Assembly: GCA_903920455.1 (NCBI GenBank)
Contig: CAIXLY010000025.1
Location: 57,323-121,322 of the forward strand
Length of the DNA stretch: 64,000 bases
Origin: an uncultured bacterium
GTDB lineage: Bacteria > Bacteroidota > Bacteroidia > Chitinophagales > Chitinophagaceae
Direction: 5' to 3'
The translations under genes and the position numbers were made by a program. Of this stretch, positions 17,538 through 25,547 are shown one piece after another. Each line of letters begins with the position of its first letter. Position 1 is the first letter of the stretch. The notes beneath the pieces were generated by a model. It was not told the DNA's origin and made no database searches. It saw nothing but the letters and a program-made list of their open reading frames with translations.

Positions 17538-18428
17538 TTAATAAATGAGTTCATTATTTGCAAGTGACCTATTCCCCTGAAGTCCGCCACTATGAATCAA
17601 CAAAATTTTTGATTTCTTTGGGAAAAAAGAGGCCTTGGCGAGTTGATAAAATCCGTGCACTAGTTTTCCTGTGTAGACAAAGTCGGTAGGTATTTGATGA
17701 GTACTATGAAATGAGTTCATTACTTTAAATAGTGTCGTATTTTTTTTCGCATAACCTCCCAAGTGAAAATCAAATAATACATCAAAGTCTGGATGGTTTT
17801 TTTCTGGTGATTCCACTAGGGCATTAATCTCATCAAGAATTGAAAAGTTGTTTTTTAGAACTGATATCAAAACAACCTTCTGATTTGGATGGGCTGCGCG
17901 GATGATCCCGGCTCCTGTGGTGCCGCTTCCGCAAGCCGCAAGAATGTAATCGAATTCTTCGGTGCCTTTTATTTTTAGGATATCCATAGCGCCGAGCATG
18001 CCGGCCTTGCCATATCCCCCTTGTTGAATTACAAGGTGATCGGGGTACTGCCCTTGCATCATATCAATCGTAGTTGCATCAAATATTTCTCTGCTGGTAA
18101 ACTTAAGCTCCATGCCATAGGTTAGACAATCTCGAAGGGTCTCTGACATTCTTGCTGGCTCCTCACCCCGGACTAGTCCGATCGACTCAAGTTTAGATTG
18201 TTTTGCTGCATATGCACTTGCGACCAAATGATTTGAGTGTGGCCCGCCAACTGTGACAATTCCTCTTTTGTCATTTGAAAGTGCTTCTTCTAGATAGTAT
18301 TTGAGTTTAAATAGTTTATTACCTGAAACTACTCTATGAAGTAAGTCTAGTCGCAAAAAACTACAGCATAGTTCATGTGAAATTGTAGTTTCATCCTCAA
18401 ATGCCTGTATTAAACTTTTGTCTAACAT
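17538..18428 (-). CDS. ACC deaminase / D-cysteine desulfhydrase-like PLP enzyme
   Basis: A 296-residue fold-type II PLP enzyme. VSGNKLFKLKYYLEEAL holds the likely cofactor lysine (K41); GGPHSNHLVASAYAAK and the phosphate-binding AACGSGTTGAG are typical of the 1-aminocyclopropane-1-carboxylate deaminase family. Family members act on ACC, D-cysteine or other small amino acids, and sequence alone does not decide. It is somewhat shorter than the classical enzymes (about 325-340). The secreted FN3-like gene follows 25 bases downstream on the same strand. Confidence 0.8.
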   Translation of the reverse strand: MLDKSLIQAFEDETTISHELCCSFLRLDLLHRVVSGNKLFKLKYYLEEALSNDKRGIVTVGGPHSNHLVASAYAAKQSKLESIGLVRGEEPARMSETLRDCLTYGMELKFTSREIFDATTIDMMQGQYPDHLVIQQGGYGKAGMLGAMDILKIKGTEEFDYILAACGSGTTGAGIIRAAHPNQKVVLISVLKNNFSILDEINALVESPEKNHPDFDVLFDFHLGGYAKKNTTLFKVMNSFHSTHQIPTDFVYTGKLVHGFYQLAKASFFPKKSKILLIHSGGLQGNRSLANNELIY

Positions 18429-18494
18429 GTTGGTTGTAAAGTTCGCATTTTGATTCCTTCTAATTTCATCATATTTTCGGGCAATAATTTGATT

Positions 18495-19397
18495 ATGAAA
18501 CCAACTTTATTGATTCTTGCTGCTGGAATGGCTTCTAGATATGGTGGAATGAAACAAATTGAGGCATTTGGTCCGGATGGTGAGACCATCATGGATTTCT
18601 CAATCTATGATGCCATTCGCGCAGGGTTTGGTAAAATAGTATTTGTAATTAGAGAAGATTTTGCAGAGCAGTTCAAGTTGATTTTTGAACCTAAATTGAA
18701 AGGCAGGATTGATGTTGAGTATGTATATCAGCATATTGATGCTCACCTTGGAGAGTACACGCTTCCGGAAGGCCGTTCTAAGCCTTGGGGCACAGCGCAT
18801 GCCGTGCTTTGTGCTAGAGAAGTTATTCATGAACCCTTTGCAGTGATCAATGCAGATGATTTCTATGGGAGTGACGCTTTTGTCAAAGCCTATGATTTTT
18901 TAATGACCGAATGTTCTGATACTCATCATGCAATCATAGGGTACCAATTAAAACAAACCTTGTCTGAGCATGGAACGGTGAATCGCGGGGTGTGCAGTAT
19001 TAGTGATGCCGGAGACCTAGTAGGTGTGGTTGAACGATTGAATATTTTTAAAGCAGATAGCTTTGTTCATTGCACCGACGGAATGGTGCCTGAGTTTCTT
19101 GATCCCAATACCATAGTCTCTATGAATTTTTGGTGTTTTAGTCCATCTGTATTTTCCTACACTGAAAAACTATTTCATGAGTTTCTTATTGCTCATGGTG
19201 AAGAGGCAAAGTCTGAATTTTTTATACCATTGGTGGCAGATACGTTCATTAAAGAAAATCTAGCCAATAGGGTAGAGGTAATTCCTACTTCTTCCGTTTG
19301 GTTTGGCGTTACGTACAAGGAAGACGCTCCAGCAGTGAGAGAAGGCATTAACAAATTGCTGGCCAACGGTGAGTACCCAATTGGTCTTTGGAAGTAA
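18495..19397 (+). CDS. Nucleotidyltransferase, NTP-transferase fold
   Basis: A 300-residue sugar-phosphate nucleotidyltransferase-like protein. From the ATG at 18495 it reads MKPTLLILAAGMASRYGGMK, the nucleotide-binding loop of this fold; an earlier ATG at 18450 adds 15 unconserved residues. INADDFYG (about 119-126) is the metal-binding region and GTVNRGVC, MNFWCFSPSVF and FFIPLVAD are later conserved segments. No sugar specificity can be assigned. It converges on the protease gene 21 bases away. Confidence 0.75.
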   Translation: MKPTLLILAAGMASRYGGMKQIEAFGPDGETIMDFSIYDAIRAGFGKIVFVIREDFAEQFKLIFEPKLKGRIDVEYVYQHIDAHLGEYTLPEGRSKPWGTAHAVLCAREVIHEPFAVINADDFYGSDAFVKAYDFLMTECSDTHHAIIGYQLKQTLSEHGTVNRGVCSISDAGDLVGVVERLNIFKADSFVHCTDGMVPEFLDPNTIVSMNFWCFSPSVFSYTEKLFHEFLIAHGEEAKSEFFIPLVADTFIKENLANRVEVIPTSSVWFGVTYKEDAPAVREGINKLLANGEYPIGLWK

Positions 19398-19418
19398 TCA
19401 AGTTTAGGGTATTAAAAA

Positions 19419-20528
19419 TCACCCAAGAATTACTTTTACCATGTATACATGGCGCTGAACCTTTTTAACTTGTTGGCCCCTAGTCATATTTTTGATGGAA
19501 GAGGCATTGCTCACATTGATGTTTAAATCATTATCCTCTTCTTCTAGTTTATGAACAACTTGAAAAATGTTTTTAGACTTGGTTGCAAATACAACGCCGC
19601 TTGCAGATGCCTGTCTTGCATTGACAATTCCAATTACTTCACCATTTTTATTTAATACTGGGCCTCCACTGTTTCCAGGATTTGCGGATATTGAAATTTG
19701 GTAAGACATGGTGTCTCCATCTAGTCCGCTTTTCGCACTTAGATAACCCTCGTTGTATACGATTTCATTTTTGGGGTAGCCCAGTGTGTATATTGATTCT
19801 GAAAGATCGGTTGGTGCTAGGCGAAATCCGTATGGAAGTTGTTTGGTGGGGGTGAAGTCAATGTCTGTAATTTTAATCATTGCAATGTCGGAGATTAAAT
19901 CTTCGTATACGATTTCTGCCAGGAGGTCTTGCCCCTGAATGCTTTGAACGTAGATTTTTTTTGCTCCTTTTAGAACGTGCGCACTTGTAACTAAATAACC
20001 CCTTGGGTCAATCATAAAGCTAGTGCCTCCAAACCGCACGTCTGCACCTGGCTCTATCTTTGATTTAAAGTTATTGATCTCTGCAAGTTGATTGGTAGAT
20101 TGTTTTTCGAGGTTGCTAACTTTACGTCTTAATTCTTCTATATCCCTATAAGGGGTTTTTGGGGTGAAAATGGACATCATACCACTTATGAATAGCGCCG
20201 TAATGCCTGCAATTGAAGCTGCAACCGTGATTACCTTGCGGTATTTATTCCACATGTTGACAATCCGGGTTGTGGCTTTAAGTTGAAGATCTCTAATCTG
20301 TCCGTTTTCTTGAAGCGTATGGTGTGTGTCATAGAGGTTGGACTTAAACCTGCGCACTTCGCCATATCGTTGCATTTCATCCAAAAAATAATGATATTCA
20401 ACAACTGCCTGATCCAATTCAGGGTTATTTTTCCTCATATCTTCAAATGATTGCTTCTCGGCATCATTCATTTCACCTTTTAGGTATCTCTCCACATTTT
20501 CTGGTAATTGCTCCTGATCCATAATCAT
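19419..20528 (-). CDS. Membrane trypsin-like protease with anti-sigma-like cytoplasmic region
   Basis: A 369-residue single-span protein. Residues 1-95 are cytoplasmic and look like an anti-sigma N-terminus (LPENVERYLKGEMNDAEKQ, then NNPELDQAVVEYHYFLDEM). A membrane helix spans about 99-120, followed by a short coiled coil (128-158). A trypsin-like domain then carries the full triad: H184 in TSAHV, D214 in SDIAMIKI and S287 in NPGNSGGPV. No PDZ domain is present. It follows the sigma factor gene by 14 bases, so it is likely the partner of that factor. The protease side faces the periplasm. Confidence 0.82.
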   Translation of the reverse strand: MIMDQEQLPENVERYLKGEMNDAEKQSFEDMRKNNPELDQAVVEYHYFLDEMQRYGEVRRFKSNLYDTHHTLQENGQIRDLQLKATTRIVNMWNKYRKVITVAASIAGITALFISGMMSIFTPKTPYRDIEELRRKVSNLEKQSTNQLAEINNFKSKIEPGADVRFGGTSFMIDPRGYLVTSAHVLKGAKKIYVQSIQGQDLLAEIVYEDLISDIAMIKITDIDFTPTKQLPYGFRLAPTDLSESIYTLGYPKNEIVYNEGYLSAKSGLDGDTMSYQISISANPGNSGGPVLNKNGEVIGIVNARQASASGVVFATKSKNIFQVVHKLEEEDNDLNINVSNASSIKNMTRGQQVKKVQRHVYMVKVILG

Positions 20529-20542
20529 ATTATTAAAAAATT

Positions 20543-21106
20543 CTATGTGTTCTTATATTGGGCAAAGAAGAGTTTCTTAAGTCTAACAAGACATTTATAC
20601 TTCTGGTTCTTTGCGTTGTCAGCGTTGGTGTAACCGAAAAAACCTGCAATTTCATGCATATTTTTGCGGTGAACGTAAAATGCTTCGATGAGGCTTTTAC
20701 AGGGTTCTCCAATTTTTCCCATTGCAGTTCTCATGGTCTGATATTGCAAGGTTAGTTTTTCATGGAGCTCCACATCCTCTTCAACTTGAACTAGGTTGTC
20801 AAAATTTTCAACCTGGCTTTCCATCCGCCTTGCATACTGTAACTTCTTGAGCCACAGTCTTCTACAAACGGAATAGAGATAGGTCTTGATCTGACAAGTG
20901 AGCTCAAAATCCTCAATCCTCGACTTTTCGTACAGCACCATCATGGCTTCCTGAAAAATATCCCTCGCGTCATCTTCGGTGCCGTTGTTGCTAATGACAA
21001 AGTGTTGAATTAGGCCGTAGTTTTCTTTGTATACAGACTCAATTGCATGTTTGTCATTTCTCCCAATGCCCCTTAGTATTTCCTGATTCTGGTAGTTATT
21101 GGTCAC
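20543..21106 (-). CDS. ECF-type RNA polymerase sigma factor
   Basis: A 187-residue sigma-70 family protein with region 2 (NYGLIQHFVISNNGTEDDAR, DIFQEAMMVLYEK, IKTYLYSVCRRLWLKKL) and region 4 (MHEIAGFFGYTNADNAKNQK, CLVRLKKLF), and no region 1 or 3. It should direct RNA polymerase to a small set of promoters once released. The next gene encodes a membrane protein with an anti-sigma-like cytoplasmic tail and an external protease domain, which suggests control by an envelope signal. A small lipoprotein gene is divergent from it. Confidence 0.88.
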   Translation of the reverse strand: MTNNYQNQEILRGIGRNDKHAIESVYKENYGLIQHFVISNNGTEDDARDIFQEAMMVLYEKSRIEDFELTCQIKTYLYSVCRRLWLKKLQYARRMESQVENFDNLVQVEEDVELHEKLTLQYQTMRTAMGKIGEPCKSLIEAFYVHRKNMHEIAGFFGYTNADNAKNQKYKCLVRLKKLFFAQYKNT

Positions 21107-21244
21107 AGTACTTTTTTTAATACCCCTCGTTTATGATTAGTAACCCATAAAGAAACAAAAAAAAAAATTTAAATATCAGGGTTACTTTGGTTTACTTTGC
21201 GTATTAATTAACGTTATTTCATTAAACATTTAAAAACCCTAAGA

Positions 21245-21418
21245 ATGAAAAAGTTTTTCGCAATCCTAGCTATCGTTGCTCTTGCATCTTGCGGAGGTTC
21301 TCAAGAAGCTCCAGCTGCTGACACAACTGCTGTTGAAGTTGTTGATACTGCTGCTGTTGTTGACACTGCTGCTGTTGCTGTTGACACTGCTGCTGCTGCT
21401 GCACCTGCAACTAAATAA
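21245..21418 (+). CDS. Small alanine-rich lipoprotein
   Basis: A 57-residue gene. The start MKKFFAILAIVALASCGGSQ is a lipoprotein signal with lipobox LASC, so C16 should be lipidated. The mature part is low-complexity, with near-repeats VDTAAV/VDTAAVAVDTAA encoded by near-identical DNA, and ends AAAAPATK. No function is known; such small lipoproteins can be abundant envelope fillers or sensors. It is divergent from the sigma factor and followed by a good intrinsic terminator, so it is a separate transcription unit. Confidence 0.8.
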   Translation: MKKFFAILAIVALASCGGSQEAPAADTTAVEVVDTAAVVDTAAVAVDTAAAAAPATK

Positions 21419-21445
21419 GAGTTTCCCATTTGGCGAACATTCGTT

Positions 21446-21479
21446 AAAGTCGTTCCGTGAAAGCGGAATGACTTTTTTT
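21446..21479 (+). terminator. Intrinsic terminator of the small lipoprotein gene
   Basis: AAAGTCGTTCCG (21446-21457) pairs with CGGAATGACTTT (21464-21475), twelve pairs with one G-T wobble, around a six-base loop, followed directly by a run of T. Confidence 0.85.
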
Positions 21480-21558
21480 ATTTTGTTGATTTCCATTAAG
21501 TTATGTTCTTTTCTACCCCATCTGACCGATTAAGGTTACCTTTGGAAAAAAGTATTAT

Positions 21559-23244
21559 ATGAGTTTTGAAGCGTTAGGTATTGAAGCGTCGCTTTTGCAA
21601 AGCATAGAGGGCTTGGGTTTTACCGAGCCTACACCCATACAGGAGAAGGCTATTCCTATCTTGTTAAGCGGTACTAAAGATTTCGTGGGCCTTGCCCAAA
21701 CAGGTACAGGGAAAACGGCTGCATTTGGACTTCCCCTACTACAACTAATTGATATTCAGTCTCGTCACCCACAAGCGCTGGTGGTTTGCCCCACTAGAGA
21801 GCTGTGTATGCAGATTACAAAAGATATTACTGGCTTTGCTGTTCACAAGAAAGGGGTAAAGATGGTGGCTGTTTATGGAGGAGCTTCCATCGGAACTCAA
21901 ATCCGTGACCTGAAAAGTGGTGCTCAGATTGTCATCGCCACACCTGGGCGTTTAATTGATTTAATTGAACGAAAGGCCATTAACCTGGAAAACATCAAAT
22001 ACATCGTATTGGATGAGGCTGATGAGATGTTGAACATGGGATTTCGTGAAGACATTGAGTTTATTTTGGGAAATACGCCAAATAGGAACAGCATTTGGCT
22101 TTTTAGTGCAACAATGCCTTCTGAAGTTAAGCAGGTAAGCCGTCGTTTTATGACCACTCCTGAGGAGGTGACCATAGGAAAGACCAATGCTGCAAATGCT
22201 AATATTGATCACCAGTTTTATGTCAGTTCAGGTGTTAATCGGTACAATACACTCAAAAGAATTATAGATTTCAACCCGGGGATCTATGGAATTATATTCA
22301 CCCGCACCAAAGCAGATGCCCAGCATATTACCGAGACGTTGATTCGTGAAGGTTATGATATTGAAGCGATTCACGGAGACCTGACCCAACAACAGCGTGA
22401 CAAGGTAATGGCAAGGTTTCGTGAGCGAAGTATCCAATTGTTGATTGCAACAGATGTTGCGGCAAGAGGAATTGATGTGCAAGGGATTACCCATGTTGTC
22501 AATTATGAGCTTCCTGACGATCCAGAAGTATATACACACCGCAGCGGAAGAACTGGCCGAGCGGGGAAAAGCGGTATCTGTTTGTCGATCGTAACACAAC
22601 GAGAAATATATAAGCTGCGCCAGGTTGAAAAACAAAGCAATAATCGTTTTCATAAACTTGATATTCCTTCAGGAAAAGACGTTTGCCGCAAGCAGTTCTT
22701 TCATTTCATAGATAAGATGTTTAAGGCGGATATCAGCCATGGTGATTATGAAACCTATCTCCCCATGCTGCGCGAGAAATTCGCTTCTATGGAAAAGGAA
22801 GAAATTCTTCAAAGGGTTGTTGCCCTGGAATTTGATAGGTTCCTTCAATATTACGAAAACGCTGCAGATCTTAACATGCGTGGAGATGATAAGCGTCCAG
22901 AGCGCAGTTCATCACCGCGTGGAGAAAGAGAATCTGGCGGACGCAGAGAGTCTTCTCAGCGCTCATCTTCTTACCGCGGCGGATCAGGATACAAAAAACT
23001 ATTCGTCAACCTTGGCACCAAAGATGGTTTCTATAAGGCCAGCTTCTTACAATTTATCCTAGACATGAGTGATTTAAATAAGGATGTGTTGGGTAAAATT
23101 GATATGAAGGAAATGAACAGTTGGGTGGAGATTGATGGAGCAGCTGCAAATCAGATGATCAATGCTGTCGATGGTAAAAAGTTCAAGGGTCGTAAGATCA
23201 GGATGAACGATGCCGATAGCGGCGGGCCAAGAAACAGGTTCTAA
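21559..23244 (+). CDS. deaD: DEAD-box RNA helicase with DbpA-like RNA-binding domain
   Basis: A 561-residue ATP-dependent RNA helicase. Visible motifs are the Q-motif region (FTEPTPIQEKAIP), AQTGTGKT (46-53), DEAD (152-155), SAT near 184, and HRSGRTGRAGKSG in the second RecA domain. After about 390 comes a linker, a low-complexity Arg/Ser/Gly stretch (RPERSSSPRGERESGGRRES), and a C-terminal DbpA-type RNA-binding fold (KKLFVNLGTKDGFYKASFLQ). Likely roles are ribosome assembly, RNA decay or cold growth. A TACCTTTG box at 21537-21544 precedes the ATG by 14 bases. Confidence 0.9.
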   Translation: MSFEALGIEASLLQSIEGLGFTEPTPIQEKAIPILLSGTKDFVGLAQTGTGKTAAFGLPLLQLIDIQSRHPQALVVCPTRELCMQITKDITGFAVHKKGVKMVAVYGGASIGTQIRDLKSGAQIVIATPGRLIDLIERKAINLENIKYIVLDEADEMLNMGFREDIEFILGNTPNRNSIWLFSATMPSEVKQVSRRFMTTPEEVTIGKTNAANANIDHQFYVSSGVNRYNTLKRIIDFNPGIYGIIFTRTKADAQHITETLIREGYDIEAIHGDLTQQQRDKVMARFRERSIQLLIATDVAARGIDVQGITHVVNYELPDDPEVYTHRSGRTGRAGKSGICLSIVTQREIYKLRQVEKQSNNRFHKLDIPSGKDVCRKQFFHFIDKMFKADISHGDYETYLPMLREKFASMEKEEILQRVVALEFDRFLQYYENAADLNMRGDDKRPERSSSPRGERESGGRRESSQRSSSYRGGSGYKKLFVNLGTKDGFYKASFLQFILDMSDLNKDVLGKIDMKEMNSWVEIDGAAANQMINAVDGKKFKGRKIRMNDADSGGPRNRF

Positions 23245-23272
23245 TTTATTTTTTTAAAATTGATAGTTTTAC

Positions 23273-23280
23273 TATATTTG
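23273..23280 (+). promoter_or_regulatory. Promoter -7 box for the aromatic operon leader
   Basis: TATATTTG fits TAnnTTTG and ends five bases before the leader-peptide ATG at 23286, so the transcript would begin at or next to that ATG. The -33 position is only T-rich, with no TTTG. Confidence 0.45.
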
Positions 23281-23285
23281 TTTTC

Positions 23286-23360
23286 ATGTCAACAACAAAC
23301 AAACGCTTCTCCTTCTTTTTTTATTACTACTACAGCAGTGGTCTGGGAGCTTCATGTTGA
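23286..23360 (+). CDS. Phe/Tyr-rich leader peptide of the aromatic amino acid operon
   Basis: A 24-codon reading frame from ATG 23286 to TGA 23358-23360. It begins MSTTNKRFSFFFYYYYSS and ends GLGASC. Four Phe codons (residues 8, 10, 11, 12) and four consecutive Tyr codons (13-16) sit in one block. The next gene is pheA and the operon makes Phe and Tyr, with an intrinsic terminator 30 bases after the stop. This is the layout of ribosome-mediated attenuation: scarce charged Phe- or Tyr-tRNA would stall the ribosome in the block. The peptide itself probably has no other role. Confidence 0.88.
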   Translation: MSTTNKRFSFFFYYYYSSGLGASC

Positions 23361-23421
23361 AAATAAAAATATAAAAACATAACAACATAAGGATCCCGGC
23401 TAACCCCCGGGATTTTTTTTT
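23343..23421 (+). terminator. Attenuator: intrinsic terminator with candidate antiterminator
   Basis: ATCCCGG (23393-23399) pairs perfectly with CCGGGAT (23407-23413) around a seven-base loop and is followed by nine T residues (23413-23421), just before the pheA ATG at 23429. Upstream, CTGGGA (23343-23348), inside the end of the leader frame, can pair with TCCCGG (23394-23399), the same bases as the terminator's left arm, with one G-U pair. A ribosome stalled on the Phe/Tyr codons leaves CTGGGA free; one that reaches the stop codon covers it. The antiterminator is short and was found by eye. Confidence 0.75.
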
Positions 23422-23428
23422 AACCGTA

Positions 23429-24325
23429 ATGACGATGTCAGATAAAAAGAAAAAAGCTGAGAAAAGGCCAACCACCAAACAGTCGAGTTTACCTCTTCTG
23501 CCATTGGCTATTCAGGGGTATGAAGGCAGTTTTCATCAGGTGGCGGCACGTACTTTTTTTGGAAAAGGTGTTGAAATTCTTCCATGCGCTACATTCACAG
23601 ATCTCATTCGTGAGGCTTCTGATAAGAAACGGACTGCTGGTGGTGTTATGGCAATAGAGAATTCAATTGCAGGGAGCATTCTGCCAAACTATAACCTGCT
23701 TCAAAAGTCCACGTTATATGTAGCAGGAGAGGTTTACCTCCAAATTGACCAACACCTGATGATTAATCCTGGTGTAAAGCTTTCAGATATCAAAGAAGTT
23801 CACTCTCATCCAATGGCTATTCAACAATGTCTTGGGTATTTGAATAAAAATTCTTGGAAGCTAATTGAAACCGAGGATACTGCTTTGAGTGCAAAACATG
23901 TGCATCAGAAGAAGAGTAAGCATGTTGCTGCTATTGCAGGAAAGCTAGCTGCCGAATTATTTGGATTAACCATAATCGCACCCAATATTCATGATGTTAA
24001 AAACAATTACACCCGTTTTCTGATCCTTCAGCAAACGCCAACAGCGGTAGAGGGTGCGAATAAGGCATCCATCAACTTCCATACTGATCATGCAAAGGGC
24101 AGGCTGTCTGAAGTGCTTACTGCAATTGCAAAAAATGATATCAACATCAGCAAGCTTCAGTCCTTTCCTTTGGCAGGGAGCCAATTTAAATATGGCTTTC
24201 ATGCAGATCTTGAATTTGATTCCATTGATCAGTTTAATCATCTGATGAAGGAACTTGCAGGGATGACAAAATATTTGAGGGTGTTGGGAGTATATAAAAA
24301 AGGGAAATTCAATAGCAAGCCATGA
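23429..24325 (+). CDS. pheA: Prephenate dehydratase
   Basis: Converts prephenate to phenylpyruvate, the Phe-specific step. The catalytic domain (about 25-205) has QGYEGSFHQVAA, GGVMAIENSIAGSI and the catalytic TRF at 195-197 (NNYTRFLIL). A C-terminal ACT domain (about 210-295; SINFHTDHAKGRLSEVLTAI) should give feedback inhibition by Phe. There is no chorismate mutase domain; that activity is supplied by the DAHP synthase fusion downstream. The ATG at 23435 is an alternative start. First structural gene after the attenuator; overlaps the next gene by four bases. Confidence 0.93.
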   Translation: MTMSDKKKKAEKRPTTKQSSLPLLPLAIQGYEGSFHQVAARTFFGKGVEILPCATFTDLIREASDKKRTAGGVMAIENSIAGSILPNYNLLQKSTLYVAGEVYLQIDQHLMINPGVKLSDIKEVHSHPMAIQQCLGYLNKNSWKLIETEDTALSAKHVHQKKSKHVAAIAGKLAAELFGLTIIAPNIHDVKNNYTRFLILQQTPTAVEGANKASINFHTDHAKGRLSEVLTAIAKNDINISKLQSFPLAGSQFKYGFHADLEFDSIDQFNHLMKELAGMTKYLRVLGVYKKGKFNSKP

Positions 24326-25509
24326 TTAATGTTTCATCGCGACTAAATGGTATAGGAGAATATTATTTCTCATCTAAGCTCAGAGAAATCGAAGAGCTTA
24401 ATAAGGCGGGTCATGCTGTCATTAATCTGGGCATTGGGAGTCCGGATCTTCCTCCTCATCCATCTGTTATTGAGGCACTGCAGCTGGAAGCTTCAAAATC
24501 TAATACACATGCTTATCAGTCATATAAAGGATCTCCTGTGTTGCGCAATGCCATATCACAGTGGTATAGCAAGTGGTATGGGATTGATGTTGATCCCAAT
24601 ACAGAAGTCTTGCCTTTGTTGGGCAGCAAAGAGGGGATTATGCACATTTGCATGACTTACCTTGAGCAGGGGGATGCAGCGCTGGTTCCCAATCCAGGCT
24701 ACCCAACGTATACCAGTGCTGTCAAACTATCTGGTGGTGAGGTTTTGCCCTATCGTCTTGAGTCTAAAAATGATTGGCATCCTGATATCGCAGCTTGGAA
24801 AAAAATAATCGATGCTCACGCATCCAATTCAACTGGCAGGGTAAAAATTATCTTCCTCAATTATCCTCATATGCCAACAGGTCAATTGCCCGATAAGCAG
24901 TTGATGAAAGACATCATTGAATTTGCAAAAAAGGAACAGTTGTTGATCGTTCATGATAATCCTTACAGCTTTATTCTTAATGAAGAACCTTCAAGCCTGT
25001 TTGAATTTGATGCACAAAAAGAAGTTGTTATTGAGCTCAATTCATTGAGCAAATCGCATAATATGGCTGGCTGGCGGGTAGGCATGATTGTGGCTTCTGC
25101 TGAGCACGTCAGCTCCATCCTAAGGTTTAAAAGCAATATGGACTCTGGAATGTTTCTTCCTGTTCAACTTGCAGCAGCTAAGGCATTGGAGTTGGGTCAA
25201 GAATGGTTTGATTCGGTGAATGATGTGTATGAGGCTAGAAAAATACAGGCATGCAAGCTGCTCGATTTATTGGGTTGTGTATACGCACCTGGGCAAGTCG
25301 GGATGTTTGTTTGGGCTAAAATACCTGCAGGGTACGCAAATGGATTTGAGTTGAGTGATGAAGTGCTTAATCAAGCCAAGGTATTTATCACGCCAGGCGG
25401 AATTTTTGGTGATGCCGGTGATGACTATGTGAGGTTAAGTCTGTGCAGCAAGAGCGAGGTGTTAGAGGAAGCTATTGAAAGAATAAGTACAACGTTTAAT
25501 TTAAAGTGA
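24322..25509 (+). CDS. Class I aminotransferase, likely aromatic
   Basis: A 395-residue fold-type I PLP aminotransferase. GSKEGIMH (101-108), NYPHMPTGQLP (180-190), HDNPYSF (211-217) and the cofactor lysine K244 in LNSLSKSHNMAGWRVG are all present, and the C-terminal arginine region is VRLSLC. Its place between pheA and tyrA suggests it aminates phenylpyruvate and hydroxyphenylpyruvate, but related enzymes also act in lysine or methionine metabolism. Translationally coupled to pheA by an ATGA overlap. Confidence 0.85.
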   Translation: MINVSSRLNGIGEYYFSSKLREIEELNKAGHAVINLGIGSPDLPPHPSVIEALQLEASKSNTHAYQSYKGSPVLRNAISQWYSKWYGIDVDPNTEVLPLLGSKEGIMHICMTYLEQGDAALVPNPGYPTYTSAVKLSGGEVLPYRLESKNDWHPDIAAWKKIIDAHASNSTGRVKIIFLNYPHMPTGQLPDKQLMKDIIEFAKKEQLLIVHDNPYSFILNEEPSSLFEFDAQKEVVIELNSLSKSHNMAGWRVGMIVASAEHVSSILRFKSNMDSGMFLPVQLAAAKALELGQEWFDSVNDVYEARKIQACKLLDLLGCVYAPGQVGMFVWAKIPAGYANGFELSDEVLNQAKVFITPGGIFGDAGDDYVRLSLCSKSEVLEEAIERISTTFNLK

Positions 25510-25547
25510 TCGGGCTTGATTTAGCTCACGAATATATAGATTCAGTT

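Noticed and set aside
21293..21418. Tandem repeat or CRISPR-like pattern in the lipoprotein gene
   Set aside because: The repeats are short coding repeats (VDTAAV units) in frame, without spacers.
25506..25547. GTG start for prephenate dehydrogenase overlapping the upstream stop
   Set aside because: It adds 14 residues before a Rossmann fold that usually starts right at the N-terminus; still possible because of the GTGA overlap.
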